From positions 1-34,062 of the forward strand of contig JAKMGP010000198.1 in NCBI GenBank assembly GCA_022424905.1: a stretch of DNA of 34,062 bases, given 5' to 3'. Both the position numbers and the translations under genes were made by a program. The notes under the pieces are model-generated. The model was not told where the DNA came from. It searched no databases and was given only the letters and a program-made list of their open reading frames with translations. The stretch is from Akkermansiaceae bacterium (GTDB taxonomy: Bacteria > Verrucomicrobiota > Verrucomicrobiia > Verrucomicrobiales > Akkermansiaceae). This document shows positions 16,906-26,411 of the stretch, one piece after another (position 1 is the stretch's first letter; each line of letters opens with the position of its first letter).

Positions 16906-18155
16906 ACTAAGCCGTCTTTTTTTGCCTGTTTCCAGTAGGCATATTCTGAGCGATTGAAATCGACGTATTCCGGTGAAAGATCGGAGGAGTAGATCCGGTG
17001 ATTTGCGTTCCCAATACCAAGATCAATAGTGATCTTGAACGCTGGTTTGCTGACGATGTTTCGAAGAACCTCGGGATTTGTCTTGGCCTGCAAGCCACCC
17101 TTACAGGCAACCTTGGATTCGTAATAAATATCAACGAACTCCTCGCGAATGCTGGCGCCGGAATAACCAACGGCATGAATGATGCGGCCCCAGTTAGGGT
17201 CTTCGCCATTCCATGATGATTTGACCAAAGATGAATTGGCAACCGCCTGAGCTACCTTTTTAGCGTCGGATGCATTGCGGGCGCTCTTCACTTCAAGCGT
17301 AACAAACTTAGTGACGCGTTCTCCATCGCGGACGATGGCCTTAGCGAGTTTATTCATCACAAATTCGAGAGCGTGACTGAAGTCACGGCATTCTTTGGTT
17401 CCACGGCGAATTGTCTTATTTTCGGCGGCACCATTGGCGAGAACGATCACAGAATCATTGGTGGAAGTGTCGCCATCAATCGTGATACGATTAAAAGTAT
17501 TCTCAACGCTGTTTTCGATTGCCTCCTTCAGGCAGCTCTTCCCCACGTTGGCATCGGTGGTGACAAAGCAAAGCATGGTCGCCATGTTCGGGTTGATCAT
17601 GCCGGCACCCTTAGCGCAGCCGCCAATACGGACGCGCTTGCCGTGAAGCTCGAATGAAATCGCAAACTCCTTTTCGTGAGTGTCGCTGGTAATGATGGAG
17701 CGGGCGACATCATTACCATTCTTGGGTCCTAGTCCAGCTACCAGTTCTTCGTATTTTGGTTCAATCCGTATCATCGGCATTGGCAGCCCGATTACTCCGG
17801 TGGAGCAAACCCCCACTTCCCGTTGTCTTAGTTCGAGGAGTTTAGAGGTTTCTTTAGCCATGTTTTTTGCGTCTTGCATGCCAGTGGGTCCCGTGCAGGC
17901 GTTGGCATTCCCGCTATTTGTAATAATGGCCCTCAAGCTTTCGGCACGGAGGTGGCTTTGGGAAACCCGGACTGGTGCAGCCTTCACTCGGTTTTGAGTG
18001 AACATCCCAGCACTCAAGCATTTCCTTTTCGAGTAAATCAGGGAAAGATCAAGGCGGTCTGACTTTGGATCCTTGATGCCACAAGAGATCGCGCTTCCAA
18101 AAAAATCGCGGGCCGCACAAACGCCACCTTTAATTCGAGTGTAGGGAAGATCCAT
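16902..18155 (-). CDS. argJ: Bifunctional glutamate N-acetyltransferase / amino-acid acetyltransferase
   Basis: Cytoplasmic arginine-biosynthesis enzyme that moves acetyl from N-acetylornithine to glutamate, closing the acetyl cycle. 417 residues. Hallmarks are [12 protein letters not shown] (oxyanion region), [12 protein letters not shown], and the autoprocessing site [15 protein letters not shown], where T193 becomes the new N-terminal nucleophile after cleavage between Ala and Thr. Later motifs are [13 protein letters not shown] and [19 protein letters not shown]. All expected residues are present, so the protein should self-cleave into alpha and beta chains. Whether it also accepts acetyl-CoA cannot be told from sequence. 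It follows argC at 23 bases as an argCJ operon and ends tail-to-tail with the gamma-synthase-like gene. Confidence 0.96.
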   Translation of the reverse strand: MDLPYTRIKGGVCAARDFFGSAISCGIKDPKSDRLDLSLIYSKRKCLSAGMFTQNRVKAAPVRVSQSHLRAESLRAIITNSGNANACTGPTGMQDAKNMAKETSKLLELRQREVGVCSTGVIGLPMPMIRIEPKYEELVAGLGPKNGNDVARSIITSDTHEKEFAISFELHGKRVRIGGCAKGAGMINPNMATMLCFVTTDANVGKSCLKEAIENSVENTFNRITIDGDTSTNDSVIVLANGAAENKTIRRGTKECRDFSHALEFVMNKLAKAIVRDGERVTKFVTLEVKSARNASDAKKVAQAVANSSLVKSSWNGEDPNWGRIIHAVGYSGASIREEFVDIYYESKVACKGGLQAKTNPEVLRNIVSKPAFKITIDLGIGNANHRIYSSDLSPEYVDFNRSEYAYWKQAKKDGLV

Positions 18156-18178
18156 GGGGGGAGGAAGGTGAACTGAGG

Positions 18179-19219
18179 CTATAGGTTTTGCAATCCGTCA
18201 GTTACAATATTTCCAACCATAAGATTAAAACTTTGGATCGCCTGGCCAGCAGCGCCCTTCCCAAGATTGTCTTCGGCACTTTGGACGATCACTCGTCCGG
18301 TGCGAGAATCATGGTGCCAGCCGATGTCTAGGTAGTTTGAGCCAGTGACATGTTTGGTGTCGGGTGAGATGCCGGCTCCACGGAGGCGAACAAATGGGGC
18401 GTTCCGGTAAGCGTTCCTAAGGACTTCATCCACGCGATCAAAGTCACCGGTCAATTTCGCAAAAATCGTAGTGCAGATTCCAGCTGTAACGGGAATGAGA
18501 TGAGGGACGAAAGAGATCGTGACTTTTTCGCCAGCAGCTTTTCCAAGTTCTTGCTCAATCTCGGAAAGGTGCCGGTGGCGCGGAAGGCCATATGAACGAA
18601 TACTTTCATTGACTTCGGCAAAGATGAGAGAGAGGTCTGCCTTGCGGCCGGCACCACTGACACCACTCATCGATGAAACATTAATCGATGAGTGTTCGAC
18701 AAGTCCCTCTCTTAAGAGGGGAATGAGGGGGAGCATGATTGAGGTGGGGTAACACCCAGGTGATGCAATGAGCCGAGCCGCTTTAATCTCGGACTCGTAG
18801 ACCTCAGGAATTCCAAAGACGGCCTCGTCGAGTAACTCGGGAGCGGGGTGTGGGTGGTCGTAAAAATCTTGATAGACGGTGGGGTCGTCGAGCCGGAAAT
18901 CAGCACTCAAATCGATCACTTTTATTCCGAGACCCAAGAGATCTCGTGCGAAGGGAGCGGCTGTCCCGTGAGGAAGGGCCAGAAAGGCAACCTCGGCACC
19001 AGTCGCTGCGACGGATTCCATGTCAGGCTCGATGAAACAAATCTCGGTTCCGGGATGGCTTTCGAAGCGAGGGAAAACTTCAGTCACTTTCTTTCCGGCG
19101 TACGCGCGGGAAGTGATCGCGACAACCTCGGCTTTTGGGTGGCAAAAAACAAGGCGCAGGAGCTCCAAGCCAGTATACCCGCTCGCTCCAATGATCGCAA
19201 TTTTGGTAACTTCAGACAT
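18179..19219 (-). CDS. argC: N-acetyl-gamma-glutamyl-phosphate reductase
   Basis: Third enzyme of arginine synthesis: NADPH-dependent reduction of N-acetylglutamyl-phosphate to the semialdehyde. The start at 19219 gives MSEVTKIAIIGASGYTGLEL with the dinucleotide-binding loop at residue 11, and 346 residues; an upstream extension to 19279 is open but has no homologous look. The active-site Cys is C156 in IASPGCYPTS. Further family motifs are IDLSADFRL, FGIPEVY, SGVSGAGRK, FVPHLIPVTAGI and GTGYN-type substitutes near GSNYLDIGW. It is cotranscribed with argJ (23-base gap). No good Shine-Dalgarno precedes the ATG. Confidence 0.96.
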   Translation of the reverse strand: MSEVTKIAIIGASGYTGLELLRLVFCHPKAEVVAITSRAYAGKKVTEVFPRFESHPGTEICFIEPDMESVAATGAEVAFLALPHGTAAPFARDLLGLGIKVIDLSADFRLDDPTVYQDFYDHPHPAPELLDEAVFGIPEVYESEIKAARLIASPGCYPTSIMLPLIPLLREGLVEHSSINVSSMSGVSGAGRKADLSLIFAEVNESIRSYGLPRHRHLSEIEQELGKAAGEKVTISFVPHLIPVTAGICTTIFAKLTGDFDRVDEVLRNAYRNAPFVRLRGAGISPDTKHVTGSNYLDIGWHHDSRTGRVIVQSAEDNLGKGAAGQAIQSFNLMVGNIVTDGLQNL

Positions 19220-19325
19220 CAGGAAGGTTTTGCGCCGGAGCTTCGCGCGGGGCAAGCGCGAAAAGAGAGGAATTCCCACTCTTGAAAAATTAGGGTTTTG
19301 CGTTCACATCTTTGTTGCCGCCAAA

Positions 19326-20729
19326 ATGAAGTGCTTCGCGTTAATCATTCTCCCCTTGTTTGTAGTTCCCGCCCTATTGGCTTCGGAGCTAGGGGAGGCT
19401 GTGGAGCGACTCGAAGAACCGACGATTGAGAATGCGAAACTTGTGCTGGAGGAGTTGGATGCCTTGATTGCTAAAGGAGATGCCCGCACGGTTACTCTGG
19501 GAAAAAAAATGCATCGCAGTGTGAAACGACTGTTCACTAAAGAGTATAATGTGAATGAAAGTCGTAAGATGGCCGAAGCTCGGGAGGCCAAGGCCAAGCA
19601 GTTTGATCGAAATGCCCGACAATGGCTCAGACCAAATATTCATGGGAAGGTTAACAAGCTTGCCGCATCAGCCGCCTATCGTGATGCTAGGGAATTGCGG
19701 AGGGAATCCCAGTGGGCTCAGGAGAAGTCTTCAAAGGAATGGTTAGAGGAAGTTTCGGACTATGAAAAGATGCTCGGAGACCTACAATTTTCAAAGGAGG
19801 ACGAAGCTCTCATTATTCTGGCATCGGTACTGATGAAGGTTGTGAAAGAAACCTCTTGGGTCGACCGGCCTCTCTTAAAGTATGATAACGCCCGGATTCA
19901 ATTTATTCGAGATCGAGCTACGAATATTGATCGATGGCTGACCCTGGCAGCTCATGCTGCTGATGCTGGTGAGCTTGAATTGTCTTACGATTTTTACCGG
20001 AAGGCTGGGAGTGAATCAGGGCGCTTTCGGGTTGGAGCGAAACTGGCAAACCAACTGGAAAGCGAAGGGTATCTTGGATCAGCAATTAATTTTTTGAGAA
20101 GACTGGGTGAAGTCGATCATGCTAATGAATTACAAGACCGGAAGCCTAAGCTGAGTCATGAGGATTACAAAGCTTTGGAGGGGGCGGCTCTCACTAGAAA
20201 TGTTGCTCCGTCCTGTGTTCGGATCTCAACTGTGAATGGTCAGGAGACCGGGTTCTTTTATAAGGGGGGAGGCCATGTATTGGCCTGCAAGCGGATTCTT
20301 TTAGGCCAAGATGGCAAGGTGTTGCCAGTTAGGGTGACTCTGGAAGACGGACAGAGCTTCAAGGCAGAGGTGCTTGGTATTTCGGAGAAGAACGATATCG
20401 CCGCTTTGAAAATTGGGTGTCGAGTGCATGAGTTGTTGCCAATCGGAGGTCGTGAGGACCTCAAATCAGGAGTTACCCTCAAACTTTTTGGATTGGCAGC
20501 TAAGGATGAAAATGTCGCGGATGTGATTCCTTGTACGGTTCTCTCACCGATGGAGTTTTGGAAGAATCAACCAACCTCAAAGTTGGCTCTTGATGCAAGC
20601 GGGGAGTGTCGCGGTGGGCCTATTGTTGACCACCGGGGCCGGGTAATGGGGATCTTTCTAGCATCAAAAACAGGGAGTGCCCGTTCGCTGGAAGCGGGTG
20701 CAATTCATGCCTTTTTAAAAAGCCTTTAA
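19326..20729 (+). CDS. Secreted protein with trypsin-like domain lacking catalytic His and Ser
   Basis: 467 residues from the ATG at 19326, which opens directly into a signal peptide (MKCFALIILPLFVVPALLAS); a longer open frame overlaps argC and is rejected. Residues about 22-285 are helical and charged (YNVNESRKMAEAREAKAKQF; LYDFYRKAG-type repeats near 218-262 suggest TPR-like helices). Residues about 290-467 follow the trypsin/DegP-like pattern: a GHVLACKRIL segment (316-325) at the catalytic His position with R323, KNDIAALKI with the Asp retained (D357), and CRGGPIVDHRGRVMGI (428-443) at the catalytic Ser position with R429. So it is probably a pseudo-protease used for binding. Function is unknown; neighbours give no clue. 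Confidence 0.8.
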   Translation: MKCFALIILPLFVVPALLASELGEAVERLEEPTIENAKLVLEELDALIAKGDARTVTLGKKMHRSVKRLFTKEYNVNESRKMAEAREAKAKQFDRNARQWLRPNIHGKVNKLAASAAYRDARELRRESQWAQEKSSKEWLEEVSDYEKMLGDLQFSKEDEALIILASVLMKVVKETSWVDRPLLKYDNARIQFIRDRATNIDRWLTLAAHAADAGELELSYDFYRKAGSESGRFRVGAKLANQLESEGYLGSAINFLRRLGEVDHANELQDRKPKLSHEDYKALEGAALTRNVAPSCVRISTVNGQETGFFYKGGGHVLACKRILLGQDGKVLPVRVTLEDGQSFKAEVLGISEKNDIAALKIGCRVHELLPIGGREDLKSGVTLKLFGLAAKDENVADVIPCTVLSPMEFWKNQPTSKLALDASGECRGGPIVDHRGRVMGIFLASKTGSARSLEAGAIHAFLKSL

Positions 20730-20771
20730 GGTCGACGGGCTGGCTTTAGGGAAAGGAGCGAGAACCAAGAT

Positions 20772-22394
20772 CTATTCGAGTCTTATCTTTGTCCAAGCTT
20801 CGGCCATGCGGTTACCGAGTGCGATGATTCCTTTGGAGCCAAAGAGCACAGGGTTGTGCGGGAGATCCGAGGTTTCGACGAATGTAAAATTCGGATCGCT
20901 GGCGTCCAGGGCTTCAAGATCAGAGTTGAGATCGTAGAGTTTTTCATCACCGGTAATGTCTGCCGTAAGTATGGGTTGCTCGGTGAGAATCCAATTGAGA
21001 TCGGGAATTTCTAGATCTTTACGGGTCGCATTCATAAAATTTTGAAAGCGGTCGGTGTATTTGTCCGCCATCCAATTCAGGGCGCGGTCGTTTTCGCCAC
21101 AGTGCCAAAAGATGGCTGGGATTTCGCATTGGTAGCCCTGTTGTGTGAGATCGTCACGGCACTTTTTGATTCCGGTTATCCAATCTTGATAGCGGTCGCG
21201 GTAAGATTCCTTGGATCCTTCGGGAAGCCAATCGAGTGATTGCGATCCGCTGTCGGTGAACTTGTAGATCGCGAGGATTTCGCCATTTTCCATGGTGGGA
21301 ATTAATTGTTGCCCGAAGCTTAGCTCGGGACCGAAGTCTCCGAGGTGCTTGATGGGTGATAAGTGTTCCCAACCATTTGAGGTTGTGACCTTGCCAAGGT
21401 TGTATTGGTAAAGGGCCTTTTGTGGTTTTGCGAGAGGGGTATTTTTGATGTCCGTGACCCATGATGCTTCTCCCTCCATGTTGCGTTGTCCTCCGAGGAT
21501 GAAGAGTTTTATTTTTTTGGCTTTGGGCATACGAAGCCTTTGCCGGTTTGAGGTGCGGTTTTGATCGAAGTAGGCGGCAGCGTATGCTTCCCCGTGTTGA
21601 AGTTGGCCGAGAGTGCCGAAGTGATAATGCAGGCCGACCGGGCGTCCAATTTTAAACGACAGGTGAGATGTCGGGACGAAAAAGACCTTGGGGTCAGATT
21701 CGACAACAGCCATCTGGGCGTTGCGGATAAGGGTGACGTTGGCACGGTTGTCCATACCCCAAACCCCCTTGGTGCTAATTTCTCCGACGAAAACCTTTAG
21801 CTCAGGGGTAGAAAGATCTTCACGAATCTTGGCGATGAAGTTGCGCAGGTTTTTTTCGTAGTGTTCCTTTCCTATGGGGTGGAACATGTCGTTCTCTCCT
21901 TGGTGCCACATGAGAGCTTCGATTTTGTAGGTCAGGCTTTGCTTTTTAAGATCAGCCAAACGGTCGCGAACCTGAGTGATAAAGCGTTGGTAAAGCTTAC
22001 GGCTTTTCTCGTTGCCGCCGTCGGGTGCCCAGTCGTTGATGAGGGTTGTCCCGCCCCAAGCATCTTTGATAAGGGCTAGCGGGTGCTTGCTTTGTTGACG
22101 GAAGGCTCTGGCAAAGGTAATTTCTGGACCAAAGTTATTTCCGACAACACGGAGATCGGTCCAACCTTTTGATCTGTGATCTGCTCCGGTCTGATAGGAA
22201 TAACGCACGTTTTCCAGGGGGCTTAGTGCGTTGTGAAAGGGAGGAAAGGTTTCAACGAGTTTCGGGTTGGTGTCGGCACCTTCCATGTTTGATTGTCCGG
22301 CGAAAAGAAAGACGCGGACGGGCTCGGTTGCGAGGGCTGAAAGACAAAGAAAAGTGGCGCTGATTATGGAGATGAAGATTGTCATTTTAGGCAA
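20772..22394 (-). CDS. Secreted two-domain SASA/DUF303 carbohydrate esterase-like protein
   Basis: 540 residues: signal peptide about 1-22, then two tandem sialate-O-acetylesterase (SASA, SGNH-type) domains. Domain 1 (about 26-285) has VFLFAGQSNMEG with the nucleophile S35, MWHQGEND (162-169) and a His-rich block GLHYHFGTLGQLQHGEAYA that can supply the catalytic His. It is probably an active deacetylase of sugars. Domain 2 (about 296-540) repeats the layout, but its block I reads LGGQRNMEG, with R304 in place of Ser, and block III reads FWHCGEND, so it is likely inactive. It overlaps the upstream DUF1501 gene by 8 bases and is the last gene of the second PSD1-DUF1501 operon. Substrate unknown; acetylated polysaccharide is plausible. 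Confidence 0.88.
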   Translation of the reverse strand: MPKMTIFISIISATFLCLSALATEPVRVFLFAGQSNMEGADTNPKLVETFPPFHNALSPLENVRYSYQTGADHRSKGWTDLRVVGNNFGPEITFARAFRQQSKHPLALIKDAWGGTTLINDWAPDGGNEKSRKLYQRFITQVRDRLADLKKQSLTYKIEALMWHQGENDMFHPIGKEHYEKNLRNFIAKIREDLSTPELKVFVGEISTKGVWGMDNRANVTLIRNAQMAVVESDPKVFFVPTSHLSFKIGRPVGLHYHFGTLGQLQHGEAYAAAYFDQNRTSNRQRLRMPKAKKIKLFILGGQRNMEGEASWVTDIKNTPLAKPQKALYQYNLGKVTTSNGWEHLSPIKHLGDFGPELSFGQQLIPTMENGEILAIYKFTDSGSQSLDWLPEGSKESYRDRYQDWITGIKKCRDDLTQQGYQCEIPAIFWHCGENDRALNWMADKYTDRFQNFMNATRKDLEIPDLNWILTEQPILTADITGDEKLYDLNSDLEALDASDPNFTFVETSDLPHNPVLFGSKGIIALGNRMAEAWTKIRLE

Positions 22395-23802
22395 GAATTT
22401 CTTTGATCACTTTTGCGGGTTCAACGCCGGTGAGACGCATGTCGAGGCCTTGAAATTTCTTGGAGAAGCGATGGTGGTCGATTCCTAATAAGTGGAGAAG
22501 GGTGGCGTGAAAGTCGCGAACGTGGACTATATCTTTGGCGGCGTTGTAACCAAGTTCGTCGGTTTCGCCGTAGCTCATGCCCGGCTTAACTCCCCCTCCT
22601 GCCATCCACATTGAGAAGCCTTTGATGTGGTGGTCGCGTCCAGCTCCTCCCTTACCTTGGAACATTGGGGTGCGGCCGAATTCTCCACCCCAGACGACAA
22701 GAGTATCCTCCAATAAGCCGCGCTGTTTGAGGTCAGTGAGGAGAGCCCAAGTGGGTTGATCAGTGAGCTTGCTACAGATCCCCATATACTTTTCAAGTCC
22801 GCCGTGGTGATCCCAGCCGCGATGGTAAAGTTGAACGAAGCGGGTTCCTTTTTCGATGAGGCGCCGAGCTAGAAGGCAGTTGGAGGCATACGACCCGTCC
22901 CCGGGCTTGGCGCCATACATGTCTAGAGTCTTTTGAGATTCGCCGGAGAGGTCGGTGAGTTCAGGGACTGAGGCCTGCATTTTGAAGGCCATTTCGTAGG
23001 CGCTAATGCGGGTTGCAATCTCAGGGTCGTCGACGAGTTCGTTACGTTGGGAGTCGAGCTTCTGAATAGTTTTGATGAGCGCGTTCTGATGCTGTCGATC
23101 CACTCCATTCGGATTTGTCACGTAGTGAACAGGGTCTCCGGTGGAATTGAATTCGACCCCCTGAAATCGAGAGGGGAGGAAGCCGGAACCCCACTGGCGG
23201 GAGGCGATGGGTTGGGGGTTACGTCCCCCGACGGAAGTGAGAACTACAAAGCCGGGAAGGTTTTCGGACTCAGACCCAAGCCCGTAGTTGATCCAGGAGC
23301 CCATCGAAGGGCGACCGCTGATGGCAGTACCTGTATTTATAAAGGTATGAGCAGGATCGTGGTTGATTTGCTCGGTGACCATGGACCGGAGGACGGTGAT
23401 GTCGTCCGCCATCTTCTGGTGGTAGGGAAGGAAGTCGGAAATATATTGGCCCGAATTCCCGTGTTTTTTAAATTTGGTGAGGTGGCCTTGAACCTTAAGA
23501 GCTTGTCCTTGGAGTTGTGCGATGGGTTGGCCCTTGGTGAAGGATTCCGGCATGGCCTTCCCGTTCAGCTTATCGAGTTGGGGTTTGTAGTCGAAAGTCT
23601 CGAGATGAGATGGTCCGCCTGCCATACAGAGAAAGATGACGCGCTTTGCTTTAGGTGCGTGGTGCGGGAAGCCGGACAGGCCGGGGTATTTTTCAACGAG
23701 ACCATCTGCGCGAGTGAGTTGAGAAAGGAGGGCTGCGGATCCGAAGGAAAGTCCAGTGTTGTTGAGGAAAGTTCGACGATTGATGAAGTTTGTGGCGTTC
23801 AC
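22387..23802 (-). CDS. DUF1501 protein (Tat-exported), second copy
   Basis: 471 residues, same family as the gene at 7631. A twin-arginine leader NRRTFLNNTGLSFGSAALLS opens the protein. Family blocks: KRVIFLCMAGGPSHLETFDY (about 54-73), MVTEQINHDPAHTFINTGT, YHRGWDHHGGLEKYM, VVWGGEFGRTPMFQGKGGAG, GRDHHIKGFSMWMAGGGVKPG and LLHLLGIDHHRFSKKFQG. It carries HH pairs in GWDHHG and GRDHH where the first copy has single His; the second copy is closer to the usual family consensus, as I recall it. It is translationally coupled (8-base overlap) to the SASA esterase and 68 bases after the PSD1 gene. Confidence 0.92.
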   Translation of the reverse strand: MNATNFINRRTFLNNTGLSFGSAALLSQLTRADGLVEKYPGLSGFPHHAPKAKRVIFLCMAGGPSHLETFDYKPQLDKLNGKAMPESFTKGQPIAQLQGQALKVQGHLTKFKKHGNSGQYISDFLPYHQKMADDITVLRSMVTEQINHDPAHTFINTGTAISGRPSMGSWINYGLGSESENLPGFVVLTSVGGRNPQPIASRQWGSGFLPSRFQGVEFNSTGDPVHYVTNPNGVDRQHQNALIKTIQKLDSQRNELVDDPEIATRISAYEMAFKMQASVPELTDLSGESQKTLDMYGAKPGDGSYASNCLLARRLIEKGTRFVQLYHRGWDHHGGLEKYMGICSKLTDQPTWALLTDLKQRGLLEDTLVVWGGEFGRTPMFQGKGGAGRDHHIKGFSMWMAGGGVKPGMSYGETDELGYNAAKDIVHVRDFHATLLHLLGIDHHRFSKKFQGLDMRLTGVEPAKVIKEILA

Positions 23803-23870
23803 GGAAATAGAGGGTTGGAAGTCAAAATGCAGGGCATGCCCCGGGTTGATTTTGATTGCTTCTTTGGGGC

Positions 23871-26411
23871 TTAGTTGCGTGTGGTTGTCTCGCTAAGATT
23901 AAGAATGGCGCGTGAGACAGTGGTCCAGCTAGCGAGAGCAATGGCATCGAGGTTTTCGGGTTTGGTTTGGCCAACCTTTACAAGGGCAGTTGCCGAATTT
24001 GGATTCTTTTTAAAGTCAGCCTCGGCGTAGGTGAGGAGTTGTCCGATGGCGTCACGTTCTTCGGTCGTTGGTTTGCGGTTGAGAGCAAGATCAAAGGCAT
24101 GGTGGAGACGCGCAAGATTGTCTGATTTAGATTCTTTGAGAATCCGCTCGGCAAAAACGCGTGCGGCTTCAACAAAGGTGGGGTCGTTCAAGAGGTTGAG
24201 TGCCGCTACTGGGGTGTTTGATTTGGGGCGTTCCGCGGTGCATTCTTCTCGGCTGGGAGCATCGAATGCCTTGAGCATGGGGTGCAGGAACTGCCGCTGC
24301 CAGTGGATGTAAAGACTGCGGCGGTAGATTTTTGCGTCAGTGTCTTGTTTATATTTTCGGACCGGGAAGTTGAGGTGGCGATAGTATCCACTAGGTTGAT
24401 AGGGCTTAACGGATGCTCCACCAAGGTCGGTGACGAGGAGTCGGGAGAGTGAGAGAGCGTTGTCTCGGACCATCTCGGCAGGGAGGCGAAAGCGGGCTTG
24501 TCGGGCAAAAAGTTCATTGTAGGGATCGCGCTCGCGTAGGTTTGAGGAAACGAGTGAAGATTGGCGGTAGGCTCGCGAGGTTACGAGAGTCTTGACCATC
24601 TTCTTGATGTCCCAATTGGATTCGTAAAACTCGACGGCGAGCCGGTCGAGAAGTTTGGGGATTGATGGTGGTTGGCCCTGTCCTCCAAAGTCACCGAGCG
24701 AGCGGGAAAGGCCGGTTCCAAAAAAGAGATAGAAGAGGCGATTTGAGGTAACGCGGGCCGTAAGTCCGCCGGTTCCGTTTTGAGGATCAGTGATCCAGTT
24801 TGCAAGATCAAGGCGGGTCTGACGTCCTTCTTTTTTGATCTTGGGTAAGAAGTGGGGAACAGCGGGTTGAACAATTTCCCCGGATTCATCGAGCCAATTC
24901 CCTCGTGGTAAGATTCGCGAAATGCGAGGCGTCTTGAGTGCCTTAGTGATCATCGTGAGTTTCCCAGAGGATGCGATTTGCGCACGACGTTCTTCAGTAG
25001 TTTTCCATTGGCTAAGCTCGTCGCCGGAGATGAGCTTGGCGAGTGCGTCATTGGTTCGTTTGAGGCCATCAGACCATTTTTGCTTCTCTCTAGGGTTTCC
25101 GGCCTTCTTGGCAAGAGAGGCTCGGTCGACAGATTCTTTGATAAGGCGAGCAATTTCGTTTCGGCTGCCTTTCGAAAGGTCGTTAAGCTTTTTGTTTAGC
25201 GAGTTGAGTTCGGCTTCTTGGCTGGAAGTTAGTACCGAGATTTCAGGGGGGCGGTGGGTCGGAAGAGAGTTTGTTCCGGACTTAAAGTGTTGCTCATCAT
25301 CGATGTCGGCAAAGAAGGCTCCCAGGGTGTGGAAGTCCTTGGCGGTGTAGGGGTCATATTTATGATCATGGCACTGTGCACACCCCACAGTGGCTCCCAT
25401 CCAAACAGCGGAGACGTTGCGGACGCGATCTGCTTGGTAAATGGCGCGATACTCGGCCTGTTGTAGCCCGCCTTCGTGGGTGGTTTGAAGGAGTCGATTG
25501 TAGCCAGTTGCTACAAGTTGTTGCTGGGTCGGATTTGGGAGGAGGTCGCCAGCCAGTTGCTCTCGGGTGAAGCGATCAAATGGCATGTTTTCGTTAAAGG
25601 CGCGAATGACATAGTCGCGATAAGGCGAGATGTTGTGATCTTGATCGCCGTGGTAACCAACGGTGTCGGCGTAGCGGACGAGGTCGAGCCAGTAGCTTGC
25701 AAGCCGCTCTCCAAAGTGAGGAGATCTCAGGAGACGATCGACTTCGGTCTCGATGGCAATTTGGGGATTAGCTTCAAAAGAGTTTAGAAAGCGATCACGA
25801 TCAGCGGGGGTAGGGGGAAGGCCGGTCAGGTCAAAGTTTAGTCGGCGAAGAAGGGTGACGGGATCAGTATCGGGTGATGGCGAAATGGCGACCTTTTCAA
25901 GTTGGGAGAGAATGAAATGGTCGACAAAGTTGATGGGCCAATCCTTGGACTGAACCTCAGGGGTGGGGTGCTTGAGTGGGTTTTTGTAAGTCCAGGGATC
26001 ATCATATCCCGCGCCCTCTTTGATCCACTGCTTGAGAAGCTCAAGTTCCTGCGATGAGACTTTTTTGTGGGTTTCGGGAGGGGGCATAATCTCCTCTGGG
26101 TCCTGGCTAAGAATTCTCGCAATAACTTCCGATTCATTAGGTTTGCCAGGCTCGATTGGGACCTCAAATTCACCCCCTTCCGTCGCTCCTTTATAGCTGT
26201 CGAGCCGCAGTTCAGCCTCTCGGGTCTTTTCGTCCGGGCCGTGGCAGTGAAAGCACTTGTCGGAAAGGATGGGGCGGATATCGCGATTAAAATCAACTGC
26301 AGCATGTCCGCTTGCCGTGCCAAGGAAGGTGAGAGCGAGGGTTTTTAATGAGAAAAAGGAGCGCGATTTTTTGAGTAAGGAGATGAATGACCGGGTCAAT
26401 TGGGACGTCAT
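23871..26411 (-). CDS. PSCyt1-PSCyt2-PSD1 protein (DUF1549/DUF1553), second copy
   Basis: 846 residues from the ATG at 26411, which has AAAGGA at the right distance (9 bases) upstream; the frame is open to 26486 but that extension lacks a signal. The leader ends at about residue 36 (LGTASGHA). The PSCyt1 heme motif is CFHCH, with EEIMPPPETH as the likely Met-ligand region. The DUF1549 block has LTGLPPTPADRDRF, YWLDLVRYADTVGYHGDQD and CAQCHDHKYDPYTAKDF. DUF1553 has NRLFYLFFGTGLSRSLGDFG and PKSNTPVAALNLLNDPTFVEAA. It lacks the discoidin-like insert of the first copy, having instead a charged helical stretch (about 380-460). It heads a PSD1-DUF1501-esterase operon. Confidence 0.92.
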   Translation of the reverse strand: MTSQLTRSFISLLKKSRSFFSLKTLALTFLGTASGHAAVDFNRDIRPILSDKCFHCHGPDEKTREAELRLDSYKGATEGGEFEVPIEPGKPNESEVIARILSQDPEEIMPPPETHKKVSSQELELLKQWIKEGAGYDDPWTYKNPLKHPTPEVQSKDWPINFVDHFILSQLEKVAISPSPDTDPVTLLRRLNFDLTGLPPTPADRDRFLNSFEANPQIAIETEVDRLLRSPHFGERLASYWLDLVRYADTVGYHGDQDHNISPYRDYVIRAFNENMPFDRFTREQLAGDLLPNPTQQQLVATGYNRLLQTTHEGGLQQAEYRAIYQADRVRNVSAVWMGATVGCAQCHDHKYDPYTAKDFHTLGAFFADIDDEQHFKSGTNSLPTHRPPEISVLTSSQEAELNSLNKKLNDLSKGSRNEIARLIKESVDRASLAKKAGNPREKQKWSDGLKRTNDALAKLISGDELSQWKTTEERRAQIASSGKLTMITKALKTPRISRILPRGNWLDESGEIVQPAVPHFLPKIKKEGRQTRLDLANWITDPQNGTGGLTARVTSNRLFYLFFGTGLSRSLGDFGGQGQPPSIPKLLDRLAVEFYESNWDIKKMVKTLVTSRAYRQSSLVSSNLRERDPYNELFARQARFRLPAEMVRDNALSLSRLLVTDLGGASVKPYQPSGYYRHLNFPVRKYKQDTDAKIYRRSLYIHWQRQFLHPMLKAFDAPSREECTAERPKSNTPVAALNLLNDPTFVEAARVFAERILKESKSDNLARLHHAFDLALNRKPTTEERDAIGQLLTYAEADFKKNPNSATALVKVGQTKPENLDAIALASWTTVSRAILNLSETTTRN

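Noticed and set aside
23047-23874. 275-codon plus-strand ORF
   Set aside because: Antisense to the DUF1501 gene, whose family motifs are unambiguous on the minus strand; no recognisable domain in the plus-strand product.
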